A stretch of 64,000 nt of DNA, taken from positions 1-64,000 of the forward strand of contig NZ_PXYJ01000001.1 of the NCBI RefSeq assembly GCF_003012815.1. Direction: 5' to 3'. Positions 34,337 to 43,583 of the stretch are shown piece after piece. Below the pieces are notes generated by a model, which worked only from the letters and a program-made list of their open reading frames with translations, did not search any database and was not told the DNA's origin. The position numbers and the translations under genes are program-made. How positions within the stretch are numbered: position 1 is the stretch's first letter; every line of letters starts with the position of its first letter. This DNA is from Allosphingosinicella vermicomposti (lineage in GTDB: Bacteria > Pseudomonadota > Alphaproteobacteria > Sphingomonadales > Sphingomonadaceae).

Positions 34337-34348
34337 GAGTCATTCTCA
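34334..34348. promoter_or_regulatory. Fur-box-like inverted repeat
   Basis: TGAGA-gtcat-TCTCA within an ATGAGAGTCATTCTCAATAG context upstream of the siderophore receptor. Resembles Fur-type sites; it overlaps the stop of the RHH gene. Confidence 0.5.
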
Positions 34349-34361
34349 ATAGGCATTGACG

Positions 34362-34381
34362 TTGCGAACGACTCGCAATAG
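34362..34381. promoter_or_regulatory. Operator-like site upstream of the siderophore receptor
   Basis: TTGCGA-acgac-TCGCAA followed by TAG. The same motif (17 of 20 positions) recurs at 37513-37532 before the PepSY gene. Probably an iron-responsive operator. Confidence 0.55.
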
Positions 34382-34410
34382 AGGGCACCTCACAACAAGG
34401 GGAGCTTCCA

Positions 34411-36717
34411 GTGTCCGATTCCTTCCGCACCGCCATGCCCGCATTTCTGGCGCTGAGCTGCGTCACTTTTGCCGCGCCGGCTTTCGCCGCTGACGGTGAA
34501 AGCACTATCGCTCGCGATACTGATGACCAATCGATTATCGTCACCGGCGAGCGCGAGGCCAAGGAATTAGAATCGCCCAAGGCGCTGCAGCCGCTCGTCG
34601 ATACGCCGCAGACGGTAACGGTGATCAGCGATCAGACGCTGCGCAAGCAGAACCTCCTCACCCTGCGCGACGCGCTTTCCACCATCCCGGGCATCACCTT
34701 CGGCGCGGGCGAAGGCGGCGGCGGTTATGGCGACAGTATTAACCTGCGCGGCTATTCGGCGAACAACGACGTAACCCAAGACGGTGTCCGCGACAGCGCG
34801 CAATATAGCCGCACCGATCCATTCAACCTGCAGCAGATCGAAGTCTATAACGGAGCGAACAGCGTGTTTAACGGCGCGGGCTCTGTCGGTGGCACGATCA
34901 ACCTTGTTTCGAAAGTGCCGCAGGCTGAAAACCTGACCATCCTTCAGGCCAGCGTGGGGACCGACAATTACCTGCGCGGCACGATCGACACCAACCACCG
35001 ATTGAGCGAATTCATCGCGGTGCGTCTCAACGCGATGGGGCATAAGGCCGATGCGCCGGGGCGGGATGTTGAAAAGTATCAGCGCTACGGTTTCGCGCCC
35101 GCTATCACCCTCGGTATCGATGGCCCCACCAGCCTGACGCTCGCCTACCTCCATCAGCGGGACGACAACACACCAGTTTATGGCGTACCTTATTATGCGG
35201 TCGCGGGCGGACCGCTCGACGGCGTCGACGACAGCGACTATTTCGGCATTGAAAATCTCGACAGCCAGAAAACCGAAGTCGACCGGCTGACCGCAACTTT
35301 CACCCACGATTTCAGCGATAGCCTGACAGTCCGCAACCTCACTCGCTGGCAGCGCGTCTTCCAGCCGACGGTGACGAGCGCACCGCAGGCGAGCGGGGCA
35401 GGCGCGTGGTGCTTGTCCAATGGAACGAACCAACTGGGCGCGCCTTGTGCCACGGGTCAGCAGCCTGGTTTCTATTATCCGAGTGGGCCGCGCGGTCTCG
35501 TCCGCGATCAAACGAACGATCTCCTCTACAACCAGACCGACCTGCGCTTTACCGCTGCCAACAACACGCTGGTCGTCGGCGCTTCATTCGCTCAGGAAGA
35601 TTATACGCTCGTCACCGCGCAATTGCTGCGTGACGCCAATGGCGCTGTGTTGCCGCAGCCCCCGATTGAGATTGCCGATCCCGACACGAATTGGCGGGGT
35701 CCGGTGAACCGCATTGTGACAGGGAAATCTTATGGCGACAGCCGCAACGCCGCTGTCTACGCTTTCGATACGCTCGAGCTCGGCCGCTTCGAATTGAATG
35801 CTGGCCTGCGCTATGAAAGCGTCCGCAACCTGTTCCGCGCCGATACTTACGCGACGCCCGGCGCCTATGGACGCGGAGCGGATCAGGTCAGCAAGGAAAG
35901 TCTCTTCTCCTATCGGGCCGGCCTCGTCTTCAAGCCGACCGATTGGAGCAGCCTCTACATCTCCTACGCCAACGCCAAGACGCCGTCCTCGGCCAGCGTT
36001 CGCGGCGGGTGCACCAGCGGCTCGGGCGCTACCTTCTCGGATTTCTGCGATGCGGCGCCCGAAACCGCGCGGAACTTCGAGATTGGCGGCAAGGCGGACC
36101 TGATGCGGGGGCGCCTGCAGCTAACGGCTGCCCTGTTCCGCAACGAGCGCAGCAACTTCCGCGTGCCTTCGCAGGATCCCGCCGCGCCGACCCTTCAGGT
36201 TCTCGACGGCCGCTCGCGCGTCGACGGGATCGCCCTCGGCGTCACCGGCAACATCACGCCAGCCTGGTCGGTGTTCGCCAATTACACCTATCTCGACAGC
36301 GAAGTGCTGCAGAGCGTTTCCGACTTCTGTCTCGATAACCCGGGCACCGCTTGCGGCAACAGCGCAAGCGTGATCGATCCGCAGCGCGGGAACGACCTGC
36401 AGCAGACGCCGAAGCATTCGGGCAGCCTGTTCATGACCTACACCTTCCCGTTCGGCCTGCAGCTTGGCTACGGCTTCACCTATCAGGGCAGCTTCGCGCT
36501 CAACCAGAGCACGCTCGCCGCGCCGCAGGAGTTCCGGTCCGACGATTGGATGACGCACCGCGCGTTCGCATCCTATCCGTTCGGCAACGGCCTGACCGCG
36601 CAGCTCAACGTCCAGAACATCACGAACGAGCGTTATTTCACCGGCATCCGTAACAATGGCTGGGCGACGCCGGGTGAGGATCGTTCGGCGGTGCTGAGCC
36701 TGTTCTACAGCTTTTGA
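34411..36717 (+). CDS. TonB-dependent siderophore receptor, catecholate type
   Basis: Outer-membrane receptor of 768 residues, similar in type to Fiu. It has a signal peptide of about 27 residues (ending AAPAFAA), TonB box-like DDQSIIVTGER, a plug domain with LQPLVDTPQTVTVISDQTL and INLRGYSANND, the GGTINLVSK plug end, and a beta-barrel closing AVLSLFYSF with terminal Phe. The start is a GTG at 34411 with AAGGGGAGC upstream. Fur-box-like sites precede it, and an Fe-dependent dioxygenase and a PepSY protein follow, as in PiuA/Fiu loci. Ligand most likely a catecholate or monomer siderophore. Confidence 0.94.
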   Translation: MSDSFRTAMPAFLALSCVTFAAPAFAADGESTIARDTDDQSIIVTGEREAKELESPKALQPLVDTPQTVTVISDQTLRKQNLLTLRDALSTIPGITFGAGEGGGGYGDSINLRGYSANNDVTQDGVRDSAQYSRTDPFNLQQIEVYNGANSVFNGAGSVGGTINLVSKVPQAENLTILQASVGTDNYLRGTIDTNHRLSEFIAVRLNAMGHKADAPGRDVEKYQRYGFAPAITLGIDGPTSLTLAYLHQRDDNTPVYGVPYYAVAGGPLDGVDDSDYFGIENLDSQKTEVDRLTATFTHDFSDSLTVRNLTRWQRVFQPTVTSAPQASGAGAWCLSNGTNQLGAPCATGQQPGFYYPSGPRGLVRDQTNDLLYNQTDLRFTAANNTLVVGASFAQEDYTLVTAQLLRDANGAVLPQPPIEIADPDTNWRGPVNRIVTGKSYGDSRNAAVYAFDTLELGRFELNAGLRYESVRNLFRADTYATPGAYGRGADQVSKESLFSYRAGLVFKPTDWSSLYISYANAKTPSSASVRGGCTSGSGATFSDFCDAAPETARNFEIGGKADLMRGRLQLTAALFRNERSNFRVPSQDPAAPTLQVLDGRSRVDGIALGVTGNITPAWSVFANYTYLDSEVLQSVSDFCLDNPGTACGNSASVIDPQRGNDLQQTPKHSGSLFMTYTFPFGLQLGYGFTYQGSFALNQSTLAAPQEFRSDDWMTHRAFASYPFGNGLTAQLNVQNITNERYFTGIRNNGWATPGEDRSAVLSLFYSF

Positions 36718-36726
36718 TCCACTCTC

Positions 36727-36803
36727 GTCATTGCGAGGCGCGAAGCAACGAAGCAATCCATCTCGCCGCGAGCCTGGATTGCTTCGCTTTGCTCGCAATG
36801 ACG
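36727..36803. repeat. Palindromic repeat, family B
   Basis: GTCATTGCGAGGCGCGAAGC and its inverse TTCGCTTTGCTCGCAATGAC with GAAGCAATCCA and TGGATTGCTTC inside. It lies between the receptor and the dioxygenase gene. Confidence 0.85.
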
Positions 36804-36828
36804 ATGCAGTTGATCTAAGAGAACGGCC

Positions 36829-37512
36829 ATGATGCTTGCGATCCCAGATGTGCTCGATCCCGGACGCCTGGCCGAGGTGCGGCGCCTCATCGATGCGGGG
36901 CAGTGGGTGGACGGTAACGAAACCTCGGGTCGTCAGTCGGCACTTGCCAAGCGCAATATGCAGCTGTCCGAAAATTCGGATGCGGCGCGGCAGGCGGGCG
37001 CGATCATCCTCGATGCGCTCGGCCAATCGCCGCTGTTCATCGCGGGCGCTTTGCCCTCGAAGGTCTTCCCGCCGCTGTTCAACCGCTATGAAGGCGGCGA
37101 ACGGTTCGGCACCCATGTCGACAATGCGGTGCGCCTGAAAAAGGGCACGGATCTCAAGGTCCGCAGCGATCTTTCCGCGACGCTCTTCCTCGCCGATCCG
37201 GACAGTTATGACGGCGGCGAGCTGGTTGTCGAGGATACGTACGGCACGCACGCCGTGAAGCTGCCTGCCGGGCACATGATCCTCTATCCCGCGTCCAGCC
37301 TGCATCGCGTGGAGCCGGTGACATCCGGCGCGCGGGTCGCGTCCTTTTTCTGGGTACAGTCGATGGTCCGCGACGATGGCGCCCGCACTTTGCTGTTCGA
37401 CCTCGACCGATCGATCCAGACCATTGCCGCCGATCGGGGACAGGATGATCCGGCGATCATCCAGCTCACCGGTGTTTATCACAATCTGCTGAGGCGCTGG
37501 GCCGACTGTTAG
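36829..37512 (+). CDS. piuC: Fe(II)/2-oxoglutarate dioxygenase, PiuC/YbiX family
   Basis: PKHD-type hydroxylase of 227 residues, the usual length. Iron ligands are seen in FGTHVDNAV (HxD) and [12 protein letters not shown] (distal His); the 2-oxoglutarate Arg follows in GARVASFFW. The N-terminus [18 protein letters not shown] and KRNMQLSE fit YbiX/PiuC. Family members sit next to TonB siderophore receptors and are iron-repressed, exactly the position here. Their chemical role is not settled; siderophore or receptor modification has been suggested. Confidence 0.92.
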   Translation: MMLAIPDVLDPGRLAEVRRLIDAGQWVDGNETSGRQSALAKRNMQLSENSDAARQAGAIILDALGQSPLFIAGALPSKVFPPLFNRYEGGERFGTHVDNAVRLKKGTDLKVRSDLSATLFLADPDSYDGGELVVEDTYGTHAVKLPAGHMILYPASSLHRVEPVTSGARVASFFWVQSMVRDDGARTLLFDLDRSIQTIAADRGQDDPAIIQLTGVYHNLLRRWADC

Positions 37513-37532
37513 TTGCGATTGACTTGCAATAG
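37513..37532. promoter_or_regulatory. Operator-like site upstream of the PepSY gene
   Basis: TTGCGATTGACTTGCAATAG, matching 17 of 20 positions of the site at 34362-34381. It begins one base after the piuC stop, which suggests that the PepSY gene has its own iron-controlled promoter. Confidence 0.5.
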
Positions 37533-37578
37533 CCGCCGTGGCACGCCGTCCGCGTGACTCAAGCCGAAGGGGATGGCA

Positions 37579-38703
37579 ATGGCGGCATCGACGAAAATGA
37601 AGCTGCGTAATGCGTGGTTTCAAGTCCACAAATGGATCGGCATCCTGCTCGCCATCCTGATCATTCCCATCTCGCTCACTGGATCCGCGCTCGTCTGGCA
37701 CGACTGGCTCGACGAGGCGCTTAATCCGGGCCGCTATGCCGTTACCTCGTCCGACGTGCGGCTGACACCCTCGCAATATGCGCAGGCCGCTGCCCCCGCA
37801 CTCCAGCCCGGCGAGAGGGTCGGCACAATCCGCTATCCCGAAGGCGAAGGCCCTGTGCTCGTCACCGCGATGGCCCCGCCCAAAGAAGGAGCGCCCGGGC
37901 GTCCAGTTCGCAATCAGGCATGGCTCGATCCCGCGAGCGGCAAGTTGCTCGACAGCGCGCCGAGCGACGTTGGCGCGGTTCGCTTCCTCCACGTCCTGCA
38001 CGGCAGCCTGATGGTGCCGGGCATGGGCCGTCAGATTGTCGGCTGGGTCGGCGTGTTCATGCTGATCTCATCGCTGACCGGGATTTGGCTGTGGTGGCCG
38101 GTGTCGGGCAGCGTGAAGAAGGGCTTCAAGTGGAAGCGCCAACCCAGGTTCAGCAGCAATCTGCATCATCAGGCGGGTTTCTGGATCGCCATTCCGCTCG
38201 CCATGCTGTCCTTTACCGGTGTGTGGATTTCCTTCCCCTCCTTCTTCGGGCCGCTATCGGGGGCTCCCGCGCAAAAGGGCGGCCGCCCTGCGCCGGCCGC
38301 TCCGCTGGCGACAACCGCAATGACGCCGGAAGCAGCGCTTCAGGCTGCCTCCGCTCACGCGACGGGGCCGCTGGTCGCGATCACCTGGCCTACGGAAAAG
38401 GCGCCGGACTGGAAAATTGCCTACGAGCGCGACGGCGGCCCAGCCGAAGTGGAAATTGCGGATGCCGGCGGCGAGATCACGCCGCCCAAGCCGCCGCAGC
38501 CCGAAACCATCGCGCGGACCATGCGCCGCTGGCATGACGGCGCCGGCATGGGCGCGGTGTGGCAGGTGGTGATTTTCCTGGGCGGCATCATCCCGGCGAT
38601 CCTCAGCGTCACCGGCATCATGATGTGGCTCAACACGCGCAAATGGCGCGGCGACATGGCCCGTCGCAAGAAGGCGAAGCTGGCCTCTGCGCCGTCGGAA
38701 TAG
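37579..38703 (+). CDS. PepSY-domain membrane protein
   Basis: Inner-membrane protein of 374 residues from the PepSY-associated TM family, often found with siderophore receptors and thought to take part in reductive iron release. Transmembrane helices are at about residues 15-35, 150-175, 200-220 and 320-345; the conserved VHKWIGILLAI, FLHVLHGSLM, LHHQAGFWIAIPL and WHDGAGMG segments carry histidines suited to haem binding. ATG at 37579 has AAGGGGA at 5-base spacing; ATG at 37573 is too close to it. An iron-type operator is directly upstream. Confidence 0.88.
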   Translation: MAASTKMKLRNAWFQVHKWIGILLAILIIPISLTGSALVWHDWLDEALNPGRYAVTSSDVRLTPSQYAQAAAPALQPGERVGTIRYPEGEGPVLVTAMAPPKEGAPGRPVRNQAWLDPASGKLLDSAPSDVGAVRFLHVLHGSLMVPGMGRQIVGWVGVFMLISSLTGIWLWWPVSGSVKKGFKWKRQPRFSSNLHHQAGFWIAIPLAMLSFTGVWISFPSFFGPLSGAPAQKGGRPAPAAPLATTAMTPEAALQAASAHATGPLVAITWPTEKAPDWKIAYERDGGPAEVEIADAGGEITPPKPPQPETIARTMRRWHDGAGMGAVWQVVIFLGGIIPAILSVTGIMMWLNTRKWRGDMARRKKAKLASAPSE

Positions 38704-38805
38704 CTCTCTTTCCCCGCCAGGGGAGAGAGGGGAATGGCGTGGGCACCTGCACGGAATTCCCAGACTCCCCCTCTCCCAAGCTCTCTCCCCTGAAGGGGCG
38801 AGGGA
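38703..38805. repeat. Two-armed palindromic repeat, family A
   Basis: Left arm CTCTCTTTCCCC-gcca-GGGGAGAGAGG, internal GGCGTGGGCACCTGCACGG and ATTCCCAGACTCCCC, right arm CTCTCTCCCC-tgaa-GGGGCGAGG. Fills the gap between two convergent genes. Confidence 0.8.
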
Positions 38806-38807
38806 AC

Positions 38808-41800
38808 TTATCGCGCCAACAATACCCGCGCCTGCGTCGCGATCTGTGCGAGCATTGCCGATGTCGTGACCGATGCCGTGCGGGCGCGGTCGACGAGGTG
38901 GCGGAACTGCTCGATACGAGCCGCGTGAGCGGTAACCCATTGGTCCACCGCCGCGTGCGGATCGTTGCCGCCGCGCTCCAGGAAATCGAGCCGCAATTGC
39001 TCGAAATCGCGGGCGAGACCTGCGGTGAGCAGGCGCTCCCACTGATCGGTAGCATGGAAGCGGTTGGCCGCGCTCTGCGCCCAGTCAAGGCCGAGCGCTT
39101 CGCCGAGCTTTGTATAAGCTTCGGTGAGGGCCACCTCGTTCACGCCGCGCCGCTGGCCAAGGGCGGCGATGCCGACACCGCCATTCATTTCGAACAAGCG
39201 GACGATGCGGTCGACGATGTCGGCCGGAACGCCGGGGGCCGCAATCCGCTCATGCAAAGCACCCGCCTGTCCGCGCGCTTCGTCGCGGAGCAGATCGTTA
39301 ACCGACGCGTCGAGTTTCTTGAGCCCTGGCTCAAGCATCGCGACAATCTCGCCGGGCAGCGCATCGGGCGCGGTACAGCGGATGATGTCGGACACGTGGA
39401 AACGCAACGCCGTCGATGCCTCGTCAAAAAGGGCAAGCCGCACCGCTTCGGGTATCGCCAGCGCATCGATATCCGCCCACAAGCGGCGCATGTCGAACAG
39501 CCGCTCGGCCGCAACGAAAGCCGCTGCCGCCTGCGCAAAGGACGCGCCTTCCTCTTCAGTCAGCGCAAAGGGCGCGAGGACGCCCATGCGGTTGACGAAC
39601 CGGTTGGCAACCTTGGTCGCAATGATCTCACCGCGCAGACGGTGTTCGCGGATGGCCTGGCCGTGCTTTTTTTGCATGAGCGGTGGGAAAGCGGCCATCA
39701 GGTCGCCCTCCATGGTTGGATCTTCGGCCAGATTGCCATGCTCGATCGCGGACTGAAGGGCCATTTTGGTTGTGGACAGCAGGACGGCGAGTTCGGGCCG
39801 GGTAAGGCCGCGACTGTCCTGCGCGCGACGGAGCAGGTTTTCGTTCGTGTCGAGCCCTTCCACCTTGCGGTTGAGGCGTCCGCTTTCCTCCAAAATCTCG
39901 ATCGCGCGAACAAGGGCGGGAAGCGCCTCGGCGCCGCCGCGCTCCGCGACGGAAAGGGCGAGGGTCTGGAGGCGATTGTCCTCAAGAACGAGATGCGCCA
40001 CGGCATCGGTCATCGCGACGAGCAACTCATTGCGATCGGCTTCGGCGAGACGCCCTTCGGCCATTTCGCGATTGAGCGGAATCTTGATGTTCACTTCATT
40101 GTCGGAACAGTCGACGCCTGCCGAATTGTCGATGAAGTCTGTGTTGATCCGGCCGCCGTGCGCCGCAAACTCGATGCGTGCGGCCTGAGTAACGCCAAGG
40201 TTCGCACCTTCGCCGATCGCCTTCACCCGCAATTCGTTGGCGTTGACGCGCAAGCCGTCATTGCCGGGATCGCCGACTTCGGCATTGTTCTGCGTCGACG
40301 CCTTCAAATAGGTGCCGATGCCGCCGAACCAGATAAGGTCGGTCGGGCTCTTCAGGATCGCGCTGATGAGTTCGGCGGGTGTCAGCTCGTCTGCCTCGAT
40401 GCCGAGCACCGTCTTCACTTCCGGCGTGAGCGGGATCGACTTTAGCGTGCGGGCGAAAACACCGCCGCCCTTCGAAATGAGCACCTTGTCATAATCTTCC
40501 CAGCTCGATCGCGGCAGCTGGAACATGCGGTTGCGCTCGTCCCAGCTCTTCGCCGGATCGGGATCGGGGTCGAGGAAGATGTGGCGGTGATCGAAGGCGG
40601 CGACCAATTTGATCGCCTTCGACAAGAGCATGCCGTTGCCGAACACGTCGCCCGACATATCGCCGCAGCCGACAACCTGGATCGACTGCGTCTGCACGTC
40701 GATGCCCATCTCGGCGAAGTGGCGCTGGACCGATACCCAGGCGCCCTTGGCAGTGATGCCCATCGCTTTGTGGTCATAACCCTGGCTGCCGCCCGAAGCG
40801 AACGCATCGCCGAGCCAGAAATTCCGGTCCGCGGAGATTGCATTCGCGACGTCGGAAAAAGTTGCGGTGCCCTTGTCGGCAGCAACGACGAAATAGGGGT
40901 CGTCATCGTCGCGGATGGTAACATCTTCGGGGTGCACCACCTGGCCCTCGACAATATTGTCGGTCACCGAGAGGAGCGAGCGAATGAAGATACGGTAGGA
41001 TTCCGTGCCCTCCGCAAACCAGGCATCGCGGTCACTGATCGGCGGCAGCTTCTTGGGATAAAAGCCGCCCTTGGCGCCCGTAGGCACGATCACGGCATTC
41101 TTCACCATCTGCGCCTTCACAAGGCCAAGGATTTCGGTACGGAAATCGTCGCGCCGGTCGGACCAGCGCAGGCCACCGCGCGCAACCGGCCCGCCGCGCA
41201 AATGGATGCCCTCGACACGTGGTGAATAGACCCAGATCTCGCGCCACGGCACCGGCGCGGGAAGGCCCGGGATCAGGCTGGAATCAAGCTTGAAGGCCAG
41301 GGCTTCCTGCGCGGCGGGCGCAAAGGCATTCGTCCGAAGCGTCGCGCTGATGACGCTGCGGAAGAGCCGCAAAATGCGGTCCTCGTCAATCGCGGCGACG
41401 GTAGACAGTCCATCCGTCACGGCTTGCTCGGCAGCACCGGCGGTTGCGATCCGGTCGCCGGAGAGCGCCGGGTCGTGGAGCGCGTCGAACAAGGCGATGA
41501 GGCCCTTCGTCACCGCTGGTGCCTTGCGCAGCGCATCGACAACGGTCTGCATCGAATAAGCAAGGCCGGTTTGGCGAAGATAGCGGAACCAGGCGCGGAA
41601 CAGCACGACGTCGCGCGGGCACAGGGCCGCAGCCACGAGCAGCTGATTGAACACGTCATTTTCGGCTTCATTGCCCAGCACGGCCGCAATCGCCTTTTCG
41701 ATCGAATCCGCGCGCTCCAATATGTCGGCCGCGCTGGCGCCCGTCTGCATTTCGAGCAGGAAATCGTGGATATGGCCGGTTCGGCCGCCGTCGAGCGCGG

Positions 41801-43469
41801 TGGGCTGCTCCTCCAGAACACGGAAGCCGAAATTCTCGAACACCGGGACCGCGTCGGACAACGGGATCACATGGCCGAGCCGATAGGTCTTGAGCCGTAA
41901 CTGATGGGGCGCGTCATCCGGCAACGCATAAAGGCGCGCGTCCCGGGCCGTCTCGTCGCCAAGAGCGGACAGGCGAACAACGTCTTCGGCTGCTTCTTCG
42001 GCAGATGTATGGGCGCGATAGGTTTCCGGGAAGCTGCCGAGGTGGCTGATCGACAGGCGGGTAGCGCGGCCGCTGCCGACACGGGCGCCAAGCGCCTCTT
42101 CGACCGCCGGTTCCCAGCCGCTCACCATCGTGGTGAGGCGCGCATTCAATGCCGCGACGTCGGGCAGGGCGCTGCCCATTTCGACGTCAAGCGTGTAGCG
42201 GATCAGGGCGAGATCGCCGTCGCCCAACTCGACCGACCAGCTGGATAGGGTGCCCTTGGCGGCCTTTTCGATCATCCGGCCGATGGCGTGGCGCCGTTCG
42301 GTCGACAATTCCTCGCGCGGCAGCCAGACAAAAGCGAAAAGATGGCCCTTAAGGATGCTCTGAAGAAGAATGATCGCCGGACGCGGCCGGTCGGCAAGCG
42401 ACATGGCTGTCGAGATGAGCACCTTTACCGCCGCGACGTGGAGACCGACGAGAAGGTCACGCGGGAGTGATGCGACGGCGTGGCGCAGCGCCTTGCCGGC
42501 GTGGCCCTTCGGATCGAAGCCGAACGCCTCTTCTAATTGCACGAGGCGGCGGCGAAGCACCGGCACCTGCTCGGAGGGCGCGCGCAAAGCCTGGCTGGTC
42601 CACAAACCACCGTGAATGGTGATGGCGTTGATTTCTCCGCCCTCGCGAACCGGGAGCACGAGCAGATCGAGCGGTACGCGGCGGTGAACGGTCGAGATTC
42701 GATCTGCCTTGGCGATGAGCGGGGCCTGGCCGCCATTGCGGAAATAGTCGATTGCCGCCGCGCAGCTTTCATCATCCCAAAGCTTCGCATCACCCGCGCG
42801 TGAAAGGCCCAGCCGCTCGCTCGCGCCGCCGCCGCACTTTTCGCTTTGGTGGGCAAGAAGCGTGAAGGCGCCATCGGCGAACCAGTGGAGGAGCGCGGCG
42901 GCTTCCTCATCGGCGAGCGCATCGGCATCGGCACGCATACGGGCTTGAAGCTGCGGCCAATCGGCAACGGCGGCGCGCACGTCATCGAGCACGCGCTCGA
43001 TGTCCGCAACGAGCTCGCGACGTCCGCGCGCATCGATGCGGTCCATCTCCAGGTACATGATCGATTCCCGGCGGCCCTTGTCTTCGCAGAACGGCTCGAC
43101 GGACGTGAGGCCGCCGTCGGCACCCCGCTCGACGCAAACGACGGGGTGCAGCAGGCGGTGAACGATAAGGCCGCGCGCCGCGATCGCCGCCGCGACGGAA
43201 TCGACAAGGAAGGGCATGTCGTCATTGACGATAGCGAGACGCATCCTGCGCCGTCCGACTTCGCCGCCAAGCGACTCAAGAGTTACGGCGGCGACGCCAG
43301 TCTCGCGATAGAGCGCCGAGGCTGCCACGAACCGCGCCGCCTCTTCCGCCGCTTCGGCGTCGAAACCCGTCACTTCGCCGGGCAGGGCGCCGTCCACCAA
43401 GGCTGCTTTAAGGGCGCTCAGGATCGACGGGTCGGCGGCTTTTTCCGCACCCTTTGCATTCGACGTCAT
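38808..43469 (-). CDS. gdhZ: NAD-specific glutamate dehydrogenase, large 180-kDa type
   Basis: Catabolic enzyme converting glutamate to 2-oxoglutarate and ammonia with NAD. The 1553-residue size is that of the GDH-180 class. The N-terminal about 700 residues contain ACT-like regulatory regions (MRLAIVNDDMPFLVDSVAA near the start). The catalytic core reads GGLRWSDRRDDFRTEILGLV, KAQMVKNAVIVPTGAKGGFY, then RDDDDPYFVVAADKGTATFSD and, for NAD binding, GGIGTYLKAS and IGEGANLGVTQAARIEFA. ATG at 43469. A PAS-like protein gene lies 114 bases upstream on the same strand. Regulation by amino acids is usual for the family. Confidence 0.95.
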   Translation of the reverse strand: MTSNAKGAEKAADPSILSALKAALVDGALPGEVTGFDAEAAEEAARFVAASALYRETGVAAVTLESLGGEVGRRRMRLAIVNDDMPFLVDSVAAAIAARGLIVHRLLHPVVCVERGADGGLTSVEPFCEDKGRRESIMYLEMDRIDARGRRELVADIERVLDDVRAAVADWPQLQARMRADADALADEEAAALLHWFADGAFTLLAHQSEKCGGGASERLGLSRAGDAKLWDDESCAAAIDYFRNGGQAPLIAKADRISTVHRRVPLDLLVLPVREGGEINAITIHGGLWTSQALRAPSEQVPVLRRRLVQLEEAFGFDPKGHAGKALRHAVASLPRDLLVGLHVAAVKVLISTAMSLADRPRPAIILLQSILKGHLFAFVWLPREELSTERRHAIGRMIEKAAKGTLSSWSVELGDGDLALIRYTLDVEMGSALPDVAALNARLTTMVSGWEPAVEEALGARVGSGRATRLSISHLGSFPETYRAHTSAEEAAEDVVRLSALGDETARDARLYALPDDAPHQLRLKTYRLGHVIPLSDAVPVFENFGFRVLEEQPTALDGGRTGHIHDFLLEMQTGASAADILERADSIEKAIAAVLGNEAENDVFNQLLVAAALCPRDVVLFRAWFRYLRQTGLAYSMQTVVDALRKAPAVTKGLIALFDALHDPALSGDRIATAGAAEQAVTDGLSTVAAIDEDRILRLFRSVISATLRTNAFAPAAQEALAFKLDSSLIPGLPAPVPWREIWVYSPRVEGIHLRGGPVARGGLRWSDRRDDFRTEILGLVKAQMVKNAVIVPTGAKGGFYPKKLPPISDRDAWFAEGTESYRIFIRSLLSVTDNIVEGQVVHPEDVTIRDDDDPYFVVAADKGTATFSDVANAISADRNFWLGDAFASGGSQGYDHKAMGITAKGAWVSVQRHFAEMGIDVQTQSIQVVGCGDMSGDVFGNGMLLSKAIKLVAAFDHRHIFLDPDPDPAKSWDERNRMFQLPRSSWEDYDKVLISKGGGVFARTLKSIPLTPEVKTVLGIEADELTPAELISAILKSPTDLIWFGGIGTYLKASTQNNAEVGDPGNDGLRVNANELRVKAIGEGANLGVTQAARIEFAAHGGRINTDFIDNSAGVDCSDNEVNIKIPLNREMAEGRLAEADRNELLVAMTDAVAHLVLEDNRLQTLALSVAERGGAEALPALVRAIEILEESGRLNRKVEGLDTNENLLRRAQDSRGLTRPELAVLLSTTKMALQSAIEHGNLAEDPTMEGDLMAAFPPLMQKKHGQAIREHRLRGEIIATKVANRFVNRMGVLAPFALTEEEGASFAQAAAAFVAAERLFDMRRLWADIDALAIPEAVRLALFDEASTALRFHVSDIIRCTAPDALPGEIVAMLEPGLKKLDASVNDLLRDEARGQAGALHERIAAPGVPADIVDRIVRLFEMNGGVGIAALGQRRGVNEVALTEAYTKLGEALGLDWAQSAANRFHATDQWERLLTAGLARDFEQLRLDFLERGGNDPHAAVDQWVTAHAARIEQFRHLVDRARTASVTTSAMLAQIATQARVLLAR

Positions 43470-43583
43470 ACAGGTCCGCTCCAGGCGCGCGCGGCATAGG
43501 GCGCCGAGCGCTTTGTCGCCCCGGCCTATAGCCTTGGGGAACGGAAGGGGGCAAGGCGAGCGGGCCTCGCTTCCTTGAAATTT

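Noticed and set aside
36121-38001. Minus-strand open frame of 626 codons
   Set aside because: It covers the siderophore receptor end, the dioxygenase and the PepSY start on the other strand, all of which have clear motifs.
38559-40445. Plus-strand open frame of 628 codons
   Set aside because: Antisense to the glutamate dehydrogenase and overlapping a repeat; no recognisable domain.
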